A stretch of DNA of 64,000 nt from Sphingomonas aurea. GTDB lineage: Bacteria > Pseudomonadota > Alphaproteobacteria > Sphingomonadales > Sphingomonadaceae. Below, one piece after another: positions 35,429 to 44,029 of this stretch; positions within the stretch are counted from its first letter, which is position 1; every line of letters starts with the position of its first letter. A model generated the notes under the pieces. It was not told the origin of the DNA, made no database searches, and was given only the letters and a program-made list of their open reading frames with translations. The position numbers were made by a program, and so were the translations under genes. The DNA is taken from positions 186,001 through 250,000 of the forward strand of contig NZ_JAUUDS010000002.1 in the NCBI RefSeq assembly GCF_030678875.1, read 5' to 3'.

Positions 35429-36145
35429 ATGAGAATGATCCTTCAAGCAGCAGCGTTTGCCATGCTCGCGGTCCCGATCACGGCGCAGGCCAGTGTCTTC
35501 GACTTCACTCTCAGCGGCCCGGGCGTGTCGGGTAATTTGAGCATCATCTATGAAGTAAACGCAAACGCGGGCACCCTTCCCGGCACCTCGCCGAACCCCG
35601 TCGACCCGGTGGGATCCTATGTGATTACCGGCATAACGGGCTCATTCTCGAACGCCCGTCTGAGCATAACGAATGCGGCGGTGACCGGCCTTGTACCCGT
35701 CAACTTCGCCACGCCTGACGAGGGCAACAAGCGCGCACCAAACAGCTTCAGCCGGCTCTTGATCGCGAACGGCGTACAAAGCGACGTTCCCGGCGCTCCG
35801 CCTGCACCGGGCCTCTCCTACGACAACCTGTTCTATCCGGACGGATCGCCGCAGACGTCGACAGACTATCCCTTTTCCGGAGGGTTGTTCGATATCTACG
35901 GTGTGACGTTCACCATCGCCAACGGGTACGCCGTAAACCTGTGGAGCAATGGCGTACAACCGGGAATCGGCCTGAACTATGGCGTTGCAGTGACCGATCG
36001 GATCGATCTTCTGAATTACACCAGCAGAGTGTCGGTCGCAGCGGTACCGGAACCCACGACCTGGATCCTTATGTTCGGCGGGTTTGCGCTGATCGCGGCG
36101 GCGATGCGGCGGCGGCAGGCTCCGGTGACATACCGATATTGCTGA
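35429..36145 (+). CDS. PEP-CTERM sorting domain protein
   Basis: A protein of 238 residues. A signal peptide (ends near TAQAS, residue 22) is followed by a beta-rich extracellular domain with no named family. The C-terminal tripartite sorting signal is VPEPTTW, a hydrophobic helix (ILMFGGFALIAAAM) and a basic tail RRRQ. Proteins like this are cut and anchored or released by exosortase (EpsH/XrtA type) and are linked to exopolysaccharide. No exosortase gene is in the window. GAGGGAG precedes the ATG by 9 nt. The gene stands alone, and its G+C looks a little lower than its neighbours. Confidence 0.85.
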   Translation: MRMILQAAAFAMLAVPITAQASVFDFTLSGPGVSGNLSIIYEVNANAGTLPGTSPNPVDPVGSYVITGITGSFSNARLSITNAAVTGLVPVNFATPDEGNKRAPNSFSRLLIANGVQSDVPGAPPAPGLSYDNLFYPDGSPQTSTDYPFSGGLFDIYGVTFTIANGYAVNLWSNGVQPGIGLNYGVAVTDRIDLLNYTSRVSVAAVPEPTTWILMFGGFALIAAAMRRRQAPVTYRYC

Positions 36146-36469
36146 GGTCGTCAGCGACCCGGCGCTTGGCGCGGCCCGTTCCTGAAGGCTGCCCCGGTTG
36201 CCAAGGTCGCTGACCCGCGACGGCGTGACGCCTGGTATTCACGCCGCCTTCGGCACGGCCGATCAAGCGTCGGGGTTCGTTCTGCCACGGGCACGATGCC
36301 TCGCGCCGCGCTCAGTTTGCTCGCTGCCGCGAGTCTTGGCCGACTGATCCGCGCGCTCGCCTGTTTGCCTCCACGGCGCATGCCGCGTCGCTGGTTTGTC
36401 GAACCAGTGATTGACAAACGTTAGCATCCCATATGTATACCGTATAAGCGGGGCGAGGGGGGACGTGCC
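36146..36469. other. Intergenic region with no gene found
   Basis: No convincing coding frame on either strand. The right end carries the candidate promoter described separately. The remainder shows only short inverted repeats of no clear meaning. Confidence 0.6.
36411..36448 (+). promoter_or_regulatory. Candidate sigma-70 promoter with TATACCGTATA palindrome
   Basis: A perfect -35 TTGACA at 36411-36416 is followed after 17 bp by TGTATA (36434-36439). Overlapping the -10 is the inverted repeat TATAC-C-GTATA (36436-36446), a possible operator for the nearby IclR regulator or another factor. It lies just upstream of the DUF885/GH35 gene pair. Confidence 0.45.
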
Positions 36470-38137
36470 ATGCAGTTTCGGGGGACGCTCGGCATCGTTG
36501 CTCTCGTCGTATCGGTGCCGCTTCCCGGCGCGATCGCCAGCTCTGAGGTGGTTGCCGCTTCGACCTCGCCGCTTTCACAGCTGTTTGCCCAGTGGCGCCA
36601 GTTCGCCGTTCCCCCTGACGCGACCGTGCCGGATTACGGTCCCGCCGCTGTCGGGCAGCGATTGTCGGCCCTGAAGCGATGGCAGAAGCGGCTCGCCGCG
36701 CTCGATCGCACCGGGTGGAGCAAAGCCGAGCGGATCGACGCGCAGCTGATCGCGGCGGAGATGGCCGGGATGGAGTTCGAGCTGCGGGTGCTCCGCCCAT
36801 GGGCGCGAGACCCCGGCTTCTACGCGAACATCTGGGCCGAGCAGAGCGACGTGCCCGGCCATGAAGGGCCGAATGCACCCGTCATCGACCTGTTCCGCTT
36901 CGACTATCCCCTGTCGCCCGCGGATGCCGGCCGGCTGGGCGCACTGTTGCGGACGGTGCCGCCGATGCTCGCCCAGGCGCGGCAGACGCTGAAGGACGGC
37001 AACGCGCGCGACCTGTGGGCCTATGCCGGTCGCGCGCTGCACGAGCAGAGCGATAACCTCGCCCAGCTGGAGGCGGGCACGCTGGCGATGCGGACGCTGG
37101 AGGGCACGAAGACCGGCACCCTCGCCGGCGCATCGGGCGCCACCCTGATCCCGGCGGTGCGCGCCGCGCGCGCGGCGACCGACGCCTTTGCCGCCTGGGT
37201 CGCCGCGGAAGCGCCGAGCAAGACGGGGCCGTCGGGTGTCGGCAAGGCGGACTATGACTGGGCGATGCGCAACGTCCATCTGCTGCCCTATGACTGGCAG
37301 GCGCAGGAGACGCTGTTGCAGCGCGAGCTGGACCGGGCACACGCCTCGCTGCGGCTGGAGGAGGTGCGCAACCGCGACCTGCCACCGCTGGACCCGGTCA
37401 ACGATCCCGCCGCCTATCGCCGGCTGTCCGTGGAGCGGGCGCGGCGCTTCTCGGACTTCCTGGTGCGGATCGGGATGGTGCCCGATCGCCCGTATAACCA
37501 TGCCGCGATCGCGGCGCAGACGGTGCCCTATACGCCGCCCGCGCAGCGCAACTTCTTCTCGCAGGTGACGGCACGCGATCCGTTGCCGCTGTACAGCCAT
37601 TTCTACCACTGGATCGACCTTGCGCGGCTGAAGCACGACCCCAATCCCGACCCGATCCGACAGGGCCCGCTGCTGTTCAACATCTGGATGGAACGGTCCG
37701 AAGGCTTCGCGACCGCGGTCGAGGAGATCGCGATGCAGGCCGGGCTGTACGACGATCTGCCCCGCGGCCGCGAGCTGGTGTGGATCATGCTGGCCAACCG
37801 CGCCGCCCGCGGACTCGCGTCGCTGCACGTCCAGGCCAACCAGATGACGCTGGCCGAGGCGGGGGCTTTTCACGAACGCTGGACGCCAAGGGGCTGGGCC
37901 GAGGCGAAAAGCGACTTGGTCGGCTTCGAACAGCTGCTCTACCTGCGCCAGCCGGGCTATGGCAGCAGCTACGTCACCGGCAAGCTGCAGTTCGACCATC
38001 TGCTGGCGCGCCTGTCCGACCGCGCGCAGGCAGAGGGCCGGCCGTTCGATGCGGCCGAGGCGCTGCAGGCGATGACCCGGCCGGGCATCATCCCGGTCGC
38101 GCTGATCGAGGACGAGATGCTGGCGGCGCCGCGATGA
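36470..38137 (+). CDS. DUF885 family protein, secreted
   Basis: A protein of 555 residues with a signal peptide ending near residue 23 (GAIAS). It is all-helical, with the conserved late helix of DUF885 proteins (ERSEGFATAVEEIAMQAGLYDD, counted as one helix here). The following segment GLASLHVQANQMTLAEAGAF corresponds to the family's GIHAKGWT-type stretch. DUF885 proteins are thought to be metallopeptidase-like, but no clear HExxH is seen here, so activity is uncertain. A GA-rich Shine-Dalgarno precedes the ATG. The stop overlaps the GH35 gene by ATGA, so the two act together, probably in the periplasm. Confidence 0.75.
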   Translation: MQFRGTLGIVALVVSVPLPGAIASSEVVAASTSPLSQLFAQWRQFAVPPDATVPDYGPAAVGQRLSALKRWQKRLAALDRTGWSKAERIDAQLIAAEMAGMEFELRVLRPWARDPGFYANIWAEQSDVPGHEGPNAPVIDLFRFDYPLSPADAGRLGALLRTVPPMLAQARQTLKDGNARDLWAYAGRALHEQSDNLAQLEAGTLAMRTLEGTKTGTLAGASGATLIPAVRAARAATDAFAAWVAAEAPSKTGPSGVGKADYDWAMRNVHLLPYDWQAQETLLQRELDRAHASLRLEEVRNRDLPPLDPVNDPAAYRRLSVERARRFSDFLVRIGMVPDRPYNHAAIAAQTVPYTPPAQRNFFSQVTARDPLPLYSHFYHWIDLARLKHDPNPDPIRQGPLLFNIWMERSEGFATAVEEIAMQAGLYDDLPRGRELVWIMLANRAARGLASLHVQANQMTLAEAGAFHERWTPRGWAEAKSDLVGFEQLLYLRQPGYGSSYVTGKLQFDHLLARLSDRAQAEGRPFDAAEALQAMTRPGIIPVALIEDEMLAAPR

Positions 38138-39711
38138 AGCGGGTGGCGTTGCTCGCCGCACTGCTGCTCGGCGCGCCGCTCCCGGCGATGGCCGAGGAGA
38201 TGCCCCGGCTGGAGCAGCACGACGGCCGCTACATGATGCGCGTGGACGGCAAGCCGTTCCTGATCCTGGCGGCGCAGCTGCACAATTCCAGTGCCTGGCC
38301 AGACGTCCTGCCCCGCGCCTGGCCGGCGGCGGAGGCGCTCGCGCCGAACACGATCGAGGCACCGGTCTATTGGGAGCAGTTCGAGCCTGCCCGCGGCCGG
38401 TTCGACACCCGCAACGTCGATGCGCTGATCGCGCGCGCGCGGGCCAGCGGCAAGCGGCTGATCCTGCTATGGTTCGGCACCTGGAAGAACGGCCAGATGC
38501 ATTACGTGCCGACCTGGATGAAGGCCGACACCGCCACCTTCCCCCGGATGATCGATGCGCGGGGCGAGCCGATCGACGTCATGTCGCCGCACGCGCCAGC
38601 CAACCTGGAGGCGGACCGGGACGCCTATCTGCGGCTGATGCGCCATCTGAAGGAGGTCGATGGCGATCGCCACACCGTCATCGCGGTGCAGGTGGAAAAC
38701 GAGCCGGGCGCGATCGGATCAATCCGCGATCACGGCGCGGCCGCGGAGCGGGCCTTTGCCGGGCCGGTGCCCGCCGCGATCGTCGCGAAGCTGGGCCGCC
38801 GGCCGGGCGACTGGCGCACGGTGTTCGGCCCCGATGCGGAGGAGGCGTTCGGCGCTTGGACGACCGCCAGCTATATCGAGGCGATCGCCGCGGCGGGCAA
38901 GGCGGTCAACCCGCTGCCCGTCTATGTGAACACCTGGCTGCGCTACAAGGACAAGAAATATCCCGGGATCGACTATCCCAGCGGCGGCGCGGTGTGGACG
39001 ATGTTCGACCTGTGGCGCGCGGCGTCGCCATCGGTCGATTTCATCGGCACCGACATCTACACCGACGATGCCGACGAATATGCCCGCGTACTCGACCGCT
39101 ATGCGCGGCCCGACAATCCGTCCTGGGTGTCGGAAACCGGGTTCGACGCGAAGACCGCGCCTTACCTGTTCTACGTGCTGGCACGCGGCGGCATCGGCTT
39201 TTCGGTATTCGGGATCGACGACGATCCGATGACGCCGGCGGGCGAAGCGGCGGTCGCGGCGCACCGCGCCAATTTCACGCTGCTCGATCCGATCCGCGAC
39301 ATCGTCGCGCAGGCCGCGTTCGACCGGCGGCTGTTCGCCGCGGCCGAGGCGCCGGGTCGCGCCAAGCAGGTGCTGGATCTGGGCGAGGGGTGGCAGGCGG
39401 CGCTGGCGTTCGGACCGCCGCCCTGGGGCGACACGCCCGCGATCCTGGCGAACTCGCCCAAACAGTCGGGCCGCGCCTTCGTCGTGCGGCTGGCGGCCAA
39501 TAGCTGGCTGGTCGGCGGGATCGATGCCCGGGTCGAGCTGAAACGGGTCGCGGCCGACGGTTCGCACGGCCAGCTACTGCGCGTGGAGGAGGGAGACTAT
39601 CGTGCCGGCGAATGGCACGCGACCCGTTGGCTGAACGGGGACGAGACGGATTACGGCTTCAATTTCGGCGCCGCGCCGCGGCTGCTGAAGGTCACTACCG
39701 GAACATACTGA
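38134..39711 (+). CDS. GH35/DUF5597 beta-galactosidase-like hydrolase
   Basis: A protein of 525 residues with a signal peptide (ends at about AMAEE, residue 18). It has the TIM-barrel start RVDGKPFLILAAQLHNSS, the acid/base Glu190 in VQVENEPG and the nucleophile Glu334 in WVSETGFD, as in GH35 and GH42 enzymes. The C-terminal part matches the DUF5597 add-on (YRAGEWHATRWLNGDETDYG). It is likely a periplasmic exo-beta-galactosidase or related enzyme. It overlaps the DUF885 gene by 4 bp and is 77 bp from the receptor that may feed it substrate. Confidence 0.85.
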   Translation: MKRVALLAALLLGAPLPAMAEEMPRLEQHDGRYMMRVDGKPFLILAAQLHNSSAWPDVLPRAWPAAEALAPNTIEAPVYWEQFEPARGRFDTRNVDALIARARASGKRLILLWFGTWKNGQMHYVPTWMKADTATFPRMIDARGEPIDVMSPHAPANLEADRDAYLRLMRHLKEVDGDRHTVIAVQVENEPGAIGSIRDHGAAAERAFAGPVPAAIVAKLGRRPGDWRTVFGPDAEEAFGAWTTASYIEAIAAAGKAVNPLPVYVNTWLRYKDKKYPGIDYPSGGAVWTMFDLWRAASPSVDFIGTDIYTDDADEYARVLDRYARPDNPSWVSETGFDAKTAPYLFYVLARGGIGFSVFGIDDDPMTPAGEAAVAAHRANFTLLDPIRDIVAQAAFDRRLFAAAEAPGRAKQVLDLGEGWQAALAFGPPPWGDTPAILANSPKQSGRAFVVRLAANSWLVGGIDARVELKRVAADGSHGQLLRVEEGDYRAGEWHATRWLNGDETDYGFNFGAAPRLLKVTTGTY

Positions 39712-39755
39712 CGGCGTCGCCACGATGCGGCGCTGCACCTGCAGGCGGAAAATCA

Positions 39756-39769
39756 GTGCGTTTACGCAC
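39756..39769. promoter_or_regulatory. GTGCGT-TT-ACGCAC palindrome before receptor gene
   Basis: Inverted repeat with 6-bp perfect arms and a 2-bp centre, ending 19 bp before the receptor ATG at 39789. It may be an operator or a small leader hairpin. No second copy was found. Confidence 0.3.
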
Positions 39770-39788
39770 CTTAGAAAAGGGGAATTCC

Positions 39789-42677
39789 ATGCGTTCATCG
39801 ATCACGGCACGTCGACGTCTACTGCATGCCGGCGTGGCCTTGCTGAGCCTTGCCTGTGCGACGCAGGCGACCGCGCAGACGGCCGACACGCCCGCCTCGC
39901 CCGCGGAGCAGGGTGGCGAGGCAAATGCGCCGGGCGACGACATCGTCGTGACCGGCTCGCGCATCCGTCGCGATCCGCTGGCTCAGGCCGCGCCGCTGAC
40001 GACGGTCGATGCCGCCGACATCGCGCGTACCGGCCTGTCCTCGGTGGCCGACGTGCTGCAGCGGCTGCCCGGCAGTGCCGGCGGCCTGAACTCCCGTTTT
40101 AACCGCAGCGGTAACAACGGCAACCCGCCCGACGGCGGCGGCGTCGGCGCGGGCTCGGCCGAGATCGACCTGCGCTACCTGGGCAGCCGCCGCACGCTGG
40201 TGCTGCTGGACGGGCAGCGCTTCATCAACGGCTCCTCCGCCAGCGGCGTCCCCGGTGCGGTCGACATCAACGCGATTCCCGACGCCATGGTCGAGCGGAT
40301 CGAGGTGCTGCGCGACGGCGCGTCGACCATCTACGGGTCCGACGCGATCGCCGGGGTCGTCAACATCATCACCAAGAAGCGGCAGAACGGGTTCGTCGGC
40401 AGCGCGCAGGTGGGTGCTTATGACAAGGGCGACGGCGTCACCCAGAACTACCAGCTGAGCTGGGGTCACCGCGATGACCGCGTCTCGTTCGTCGCGGGCG
40501 CGAACTACATCAAGCAGGGCAGCGTCTTCGCCGGCGACCGCGCGCACTATGCCTTCCCCGATCCGGGTGCGACGGCGTGTACCTCCAGCTGCAGCTCGAC
40601 CACGCCCAACGGCCGCTTCGTCCTCAACAATCCGCTGAACGGCCAGTCGCTGAATCTGACGCTGAAGAGCAACCCACTGACCCGGCCACGCTTCGATCCT
40701 GCCAATCCCACCGGCGCGAACAGCGACTTCAAGGATTTCACCGTCGCGGACCGGTTCAACTTCCGGCCCTATAACTACCTGCTGACGCCCAATGAGCGGA
40801 TCGGCGCGTTCATCACCTTCACCGGCGACCTAGGCAACAACGTCCATTTCAGCACCAAGATGATCTACAACCGCCGCACGTCGGACAACCAGGCGGCGCC
40901 GCTGCCGGTGGTGATCGGCCCCGACGCCGGTAACGGCAACCTGCTCGACACCATCTCGGTCGATGTGACGAACCCGTACAACCCGTTCGGCGTCACGCTG
41001 AATTCCGGCGCAAACGGCCAGCCGTCGAACTATGCGGTCGTGCGCCGCCGCTTCCTCGAAGACGGTCCCCGCCACTATTCGCAGCGCGTCGACACGATGT
41101 ACGTCAGCGGCACGCTGGACGGGCAGATCCCGATCGGCAAGGGCACCTGGTACTGGGACGCCAACGTCGTCCACGCCGAAACCGATGCCAAGCAGCAGGT
41201 ACAGGGCAACGTCAACGCCGCCAACCTGGCGCGGGCGCTGGGACCGGTGTCGGCCTGCACGGGATCGTGCGTGCCGATCAACCTCTTCGGCGGCCTCGGC
41301 TCGATCACCCCGGCGATGCTGGACTATGTCACGTTCGACCAGCGCGATCGCAGCGACCAGGTGCTGACCGACGCCACGTTCAACATCACCGGCAACCTGT
41401 TCACGCTGCCTGCCGGTCCGCTGGGCGTCGCGGTCGGGTACGAGTTCCGCCGCCAGGACGGATCGTTCACCCCTGACGCGATCGTCGCCGCCGGGCTGGG
41501 TTCGGACATTCCCGCCCAGCCCACGTCGGGCCGGATCAACGCGCACGAGGTCTACGGCGAGCTGAGCATCCCGGTGCTGAAGGACGTGCCGTTCTTCCGC
41601 CTGCTCGAAGGATCGTTCGCCGCGCGCTATTCCGACTATTCGACCAGCGGCAGCAAGACGACGATGAAGGGCGGCCTCAGCTGGAAGCCGGTCGAGGACC
41701 TGCGCCTGCGCGGCACCTGGGCGCAAGGGTTTCGGGCGCCCAGCATCGGCGAGCTGTTCGGCACGCCGTCGCGCTTCGACGGCGGCGTCATCGATCCCTG
41801 CTCGGACTTCAACAACAACGGCGCCTCCGCCACCGTGCGGCAGAACTGCGTCTCGCAGGGCGTGCCGGCGAACGGCAGCTATGTGCAGGCGAACCAGCAG
41901 CTGCCGATCCTGACCGGCGGCAATCGCAACCTGCGCGCTGAAACGTCGGAAAGCTGGATCCTGGGCGGCGTCTATAGCCCCTCCTGGGCACGCGGCGGCT
42001 TTGCCAGCAACCTGAGCCTGGAGGTCGACTACTACACCATCAAGGTCGACGACGCGATCTCATCGATCGGTGCCGACGTACTGCTGGCGAACTGCACCGG
42101 ACTGAACGACGCGGTCAGCTGCGGCACGATCACGCGGTCGGCCCGCGGCGAGATCACCCAGATTCGCGGCCTTCTGCAGAATATCGGCGGGATCAAGAGC
42201 GAGGGCATCGACGCGATCCTGACCTATCGCAGCCCGCCGGTCGGAGCGGGCACGATCGGGTTGAACGTGGCCGCCAACTACCTGCTGGAATATTCGACCA
42301 CGCTGCCGAGCGCCACGGGTTCGGTGAAGCTGGAGCGGCAGGGCACCGAGCGTGGTGACCAGGCCTATCCGCGGTTCAAGTCGACCGCCACGCTGGACTG
42401 GAGCAGCGAGAGCTTCCTGGCGTCGATCACCGGCCGCTATATCAGCAAGGTCACCGAGCCGGCCTATGACGACAACGAGCTGAAGCCGACCCTGTATCTG
42501 GACGCGCAGATCGGCTGGAACCTGCCCTTCGCCGCACGCGCCTTCACCCTGGCACTCGGCGTGAACAACATTCTGGGCAAGCGGGCACCCGACTGCCTGA
42601 GCTGTGGCGGGTTCGACCCGACCACCTACGACCTGCCGGGCCAGTTCGGCTATGTTCGCCTGGGCGCGAAGTTCTGA
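39789..42677 (+). CDS. TonB-dependent receptor
   Basis: A protein of 962 residues, start supported by AAGGGGA 6 nt upstream. The signal peptide ends near TAQT (residue 31). The plug starts at [15 protein letters not shown] and carries the [17 protein letters not shown] and [19 protein letters not shown] motifs. The barrel has the [18 protein letters not shown] strand signature and ends [10 protein letters not shown] with the terminal Phe. By position it is the outer-membrane entry point for the galactosidic substrate of the GH35 enzyme. A hairpin follows the stop, and an IclR regulator faces it. Confidence 0.93.
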   Translation: MRSSITARRRLLHAGVALLSLACATQATAQTADTPASPAEQGGEANAPGDDIVVTGSRIRRDPLAQAAPLTTVDAADIARTGLSSVADVLQRLPGSAGGLNSRFNRSGNNGNPPDGGGVGAGSAEIDLRYLGSRRTLVLLDGQRFINGSSASGVPGAVDINAIPDAMVERIEVLRDGASTIYGSDAIAGVVNIITKKRQNGFVGSAQVGAYDKGDGVTQNYQLSWGHRDDRVSFVAGANYIKQGSVFAGDRAHYAFPDPGATACTSSCSSTTPNGRFVLNNPLNGQSLNLTLKSNPLTRPRFDPANPTGANSDFKDFTVADRFNFRPYNYLLTPNERIGAFITFTGDLGNNVHFSTKMIYNRRTSDNQAAPLPVVIGPDAGNGNLLDTISVDVTNPYNPFGVTLNSGANGQPSNYAVVRRRFLEDGPRHYSQRVDTMYVSGTLDGQIPIGKGTWYWDANVVHAETDAKQQVQGNVNAANLARALGPVSACTGSCVPINLFGGLGSITPAMLDYVTFDQRDRSDQVLTDATFNITGNLFTLPAGPLGVAVGYEFRRQDGSFTPDAIVAAGLGSDIPAQPTSGRINAHEVYGELSIPVLKDVPFFRLLEGSFAARYSDYSTSGSKTTMKGGLSWKPVEDLRLRGTWAQGFRAPSIGELFGTPSRFDGGVIDPCSDFNNNGASATVRQNCVSQGVPANGSYVQANQQLPILTGGNRNLRAETSESWILGGVYSPSWARGGFASNLSLEVDYYTIKVDDAISSIGADVLLANCTGLNDAVSCGTITRSARGEITQIRGLLQNIGGIKSEGIDAILTYRSPPVGAGTIGLNVAANYLLEYSTTLPSATGSVKLERQGTERGDQAYPRFKSTATLDWSSESFLASITGRYISKVTEPAYDDNELKPTLYLDAQIGWNLPFAARAFTLALGVNNILGKRAPDCLSCGGFDPTTYDLPGQFGYVRLGAKF

Positions 42678-42684
42678 TGCCGTC

Positions 42685-42714
42685 GGGGGCGGAGTGGCGA
42701 CACTCCGTCCCCCC
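42685..42714. terminator. Hairpin terminator between convergent genes
   Basis: GGGGGCGGAGTG pairs with CACTCCGTCCCCC (one bulged base) around GCGA, 8 bp after the receptor stop. A short GGTTTATG follows instead of a long U-tract. Confidence 0.6.
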
Positions 42715-42779
42715 GGTTTATGCCACCAGGCCGGATGCGACCGCCATCGGCCGCCGCCGCTGACTGCTGAACGGCGACG

Positions 42780-43577
42780 TCAGGTGGTCGTCGCCTCAGC
42801 CTCCAGATAGCCAAGCAGTTTCGAGATCCTCATGGTGGTCGCCGCCAGGACCGAACTCGCCTCGTCGATCTTCACCGACTGCGATCCATCGATCAGCTCG
42901 AGGAAGGGAATGGTCAGCGCCGCCATCAACTCGCCTCCGAAACCGAAGACGGGATAGCTGACGTCGGTAACCCCGCGTGTAATCGGACTTTCCAGCAGGT
43001 CGAAGCCTTGGCTGCGTACCCGCTCCAGTTCCGCAGTCAGGCGGGCGCGGCCGATCGGCGCTCCCATCGTAAGTTCGGCACGTCCCAGTACGCGGTCGAC
43101 TTCGGCGGCCGACGAGAAGGCGAGCAGCACCCGACCCGAACAACTCCGAAGTATGTCGATCGAAGCCCCCACGCGAAGTGCAAAACCGCGCGTGCCGGGG
43201 TTCTCCTCCCGTGCGATGACCAGCGCGGCTCCACCCTGGATGACGACGAGGTGGCAGGATTGGCCGATCGCCTGCGCCAACTGCTGCATCTCAGGGAGTG
43301 CCGCCGCCGTCAGGCGCTGTGCAGGCGTCGCGCGGTGCGCAATCTCGAGAAACTTGTACGTGACGCGATAGCGATCGTCGACCGGCGACTTCTCGAGATA
43401 TCTCGCCTCCTCCATCACGACGACGATCCGGAACAACTCGCCGAGCGAGCGGCCCAGCGCAGCCGCCATCTCGCTGATGAGCATGCCCTCGGGTCTGTCC
43501 GCCAGCAGTTCAATGATGCGGAACGCCTTGTCGAGCGCCGGCGCGGCATAGGTGCCTTTGCGCCCCTGTCGTTCCAT
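42780..43577 (-). CDS. IclR family transcriptional regulator
   Basis: A protein of 265 residues, start at 43577 with AGAGGGTGG upstream. The N-terminal winged helix (ALDKAFRIIELLADRP...SEMAAALGRSLGELFRIVVVME) and the C-terminal IclR effector domain (SCHLVVIQGGAALVIAREE, SGRVLLAFSS, SYPVFGFGGELMAALTIPF) are complete. It likely controls the DUF885-GH35-receptor group to its left or the receptor/halogenase genes to its right, binding a sugar or acid effector. No repeated operator was recognised. Confidence 0.9.
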   Translation of the reverse strand: MERQGRKGTYAAPALDKAFRIIELLADRPEGMLISEMAAALGRSLGELFRIVVVMEEARYLEKSPVDDRYRVTYKFLEIAHRATPAQRLTAAALPEMQQLAQAIGQSCHLVVIQGGAALVIAREENPGTRGFALRVGASIDILRSCSGRVLLAFSSAAEVDRVLGRAELTMGAPIGRARLTAELERVRSQGFDLLESPITRGVTDVSYPVFGFGGELMAALTIPFLELIDGSQSVKIDEASSVLAATTMRISKLLGYLEAEATTT

Positions 43578-44029
43578 TCCGAATCCACCCTCTCTTCGCG
43601 TGACAGTTCGGCTGCCCGGCTGGCGAATAGGTCCTGCACCCGCGCCGGGCAAGAGACGCCGCCGTCACACCCTGCCACGATTCAGAGAGAGCTTACCTGC
43701 GAGTGTGCAGGATCATGGGCGTAACCCAGCAATCCCGGTTCCGTCGACCGACCGAACCCAGGTGCAGCATGTCACGTAATGGCGACTACGGGCGCGCAGA
43801 GCACCTGCCGCCTCCTAAACGCCGGTCCGGCGCTACCAGATCTCTCGGATGCCAATGGGTAAGAGCGAAGCCCTGCCGTCGGAGCCGAGCCTTGGGACCT
43901 GTCCCATCCCCTCGGCACCAAACAGCAGCCCCGCCACCGCAGTTTCATATTTCATTTTTCACTTTCATGTGCGCGGTAACATGCTAAGACGAGGCAAGGC
44001 GCCTGAGAATGCGTCAAGGGGAGATGGAT
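43578..44029. other. Divergent promoter region, no gene found
   Basis: A 452-bp gap between the IclR gene and the next receptor. No credible coding frame. The AT-richer stretch at 43943-43969 carries heptamer repeats (separate entry) and is the likely promoter zone of the receptor. Confidence 0.55.
43943..43969. repeat. Tandem TTTCAWT heptamer repeats
   Basis: TTTCATA, TTTCATT, TTTCACT and a partial TTCATG in direct succession, about 60 bp before the receptor start, in an unusually AT-rich patch. It may be a regulator-binding array or promoter element. Confidence 0.4.
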
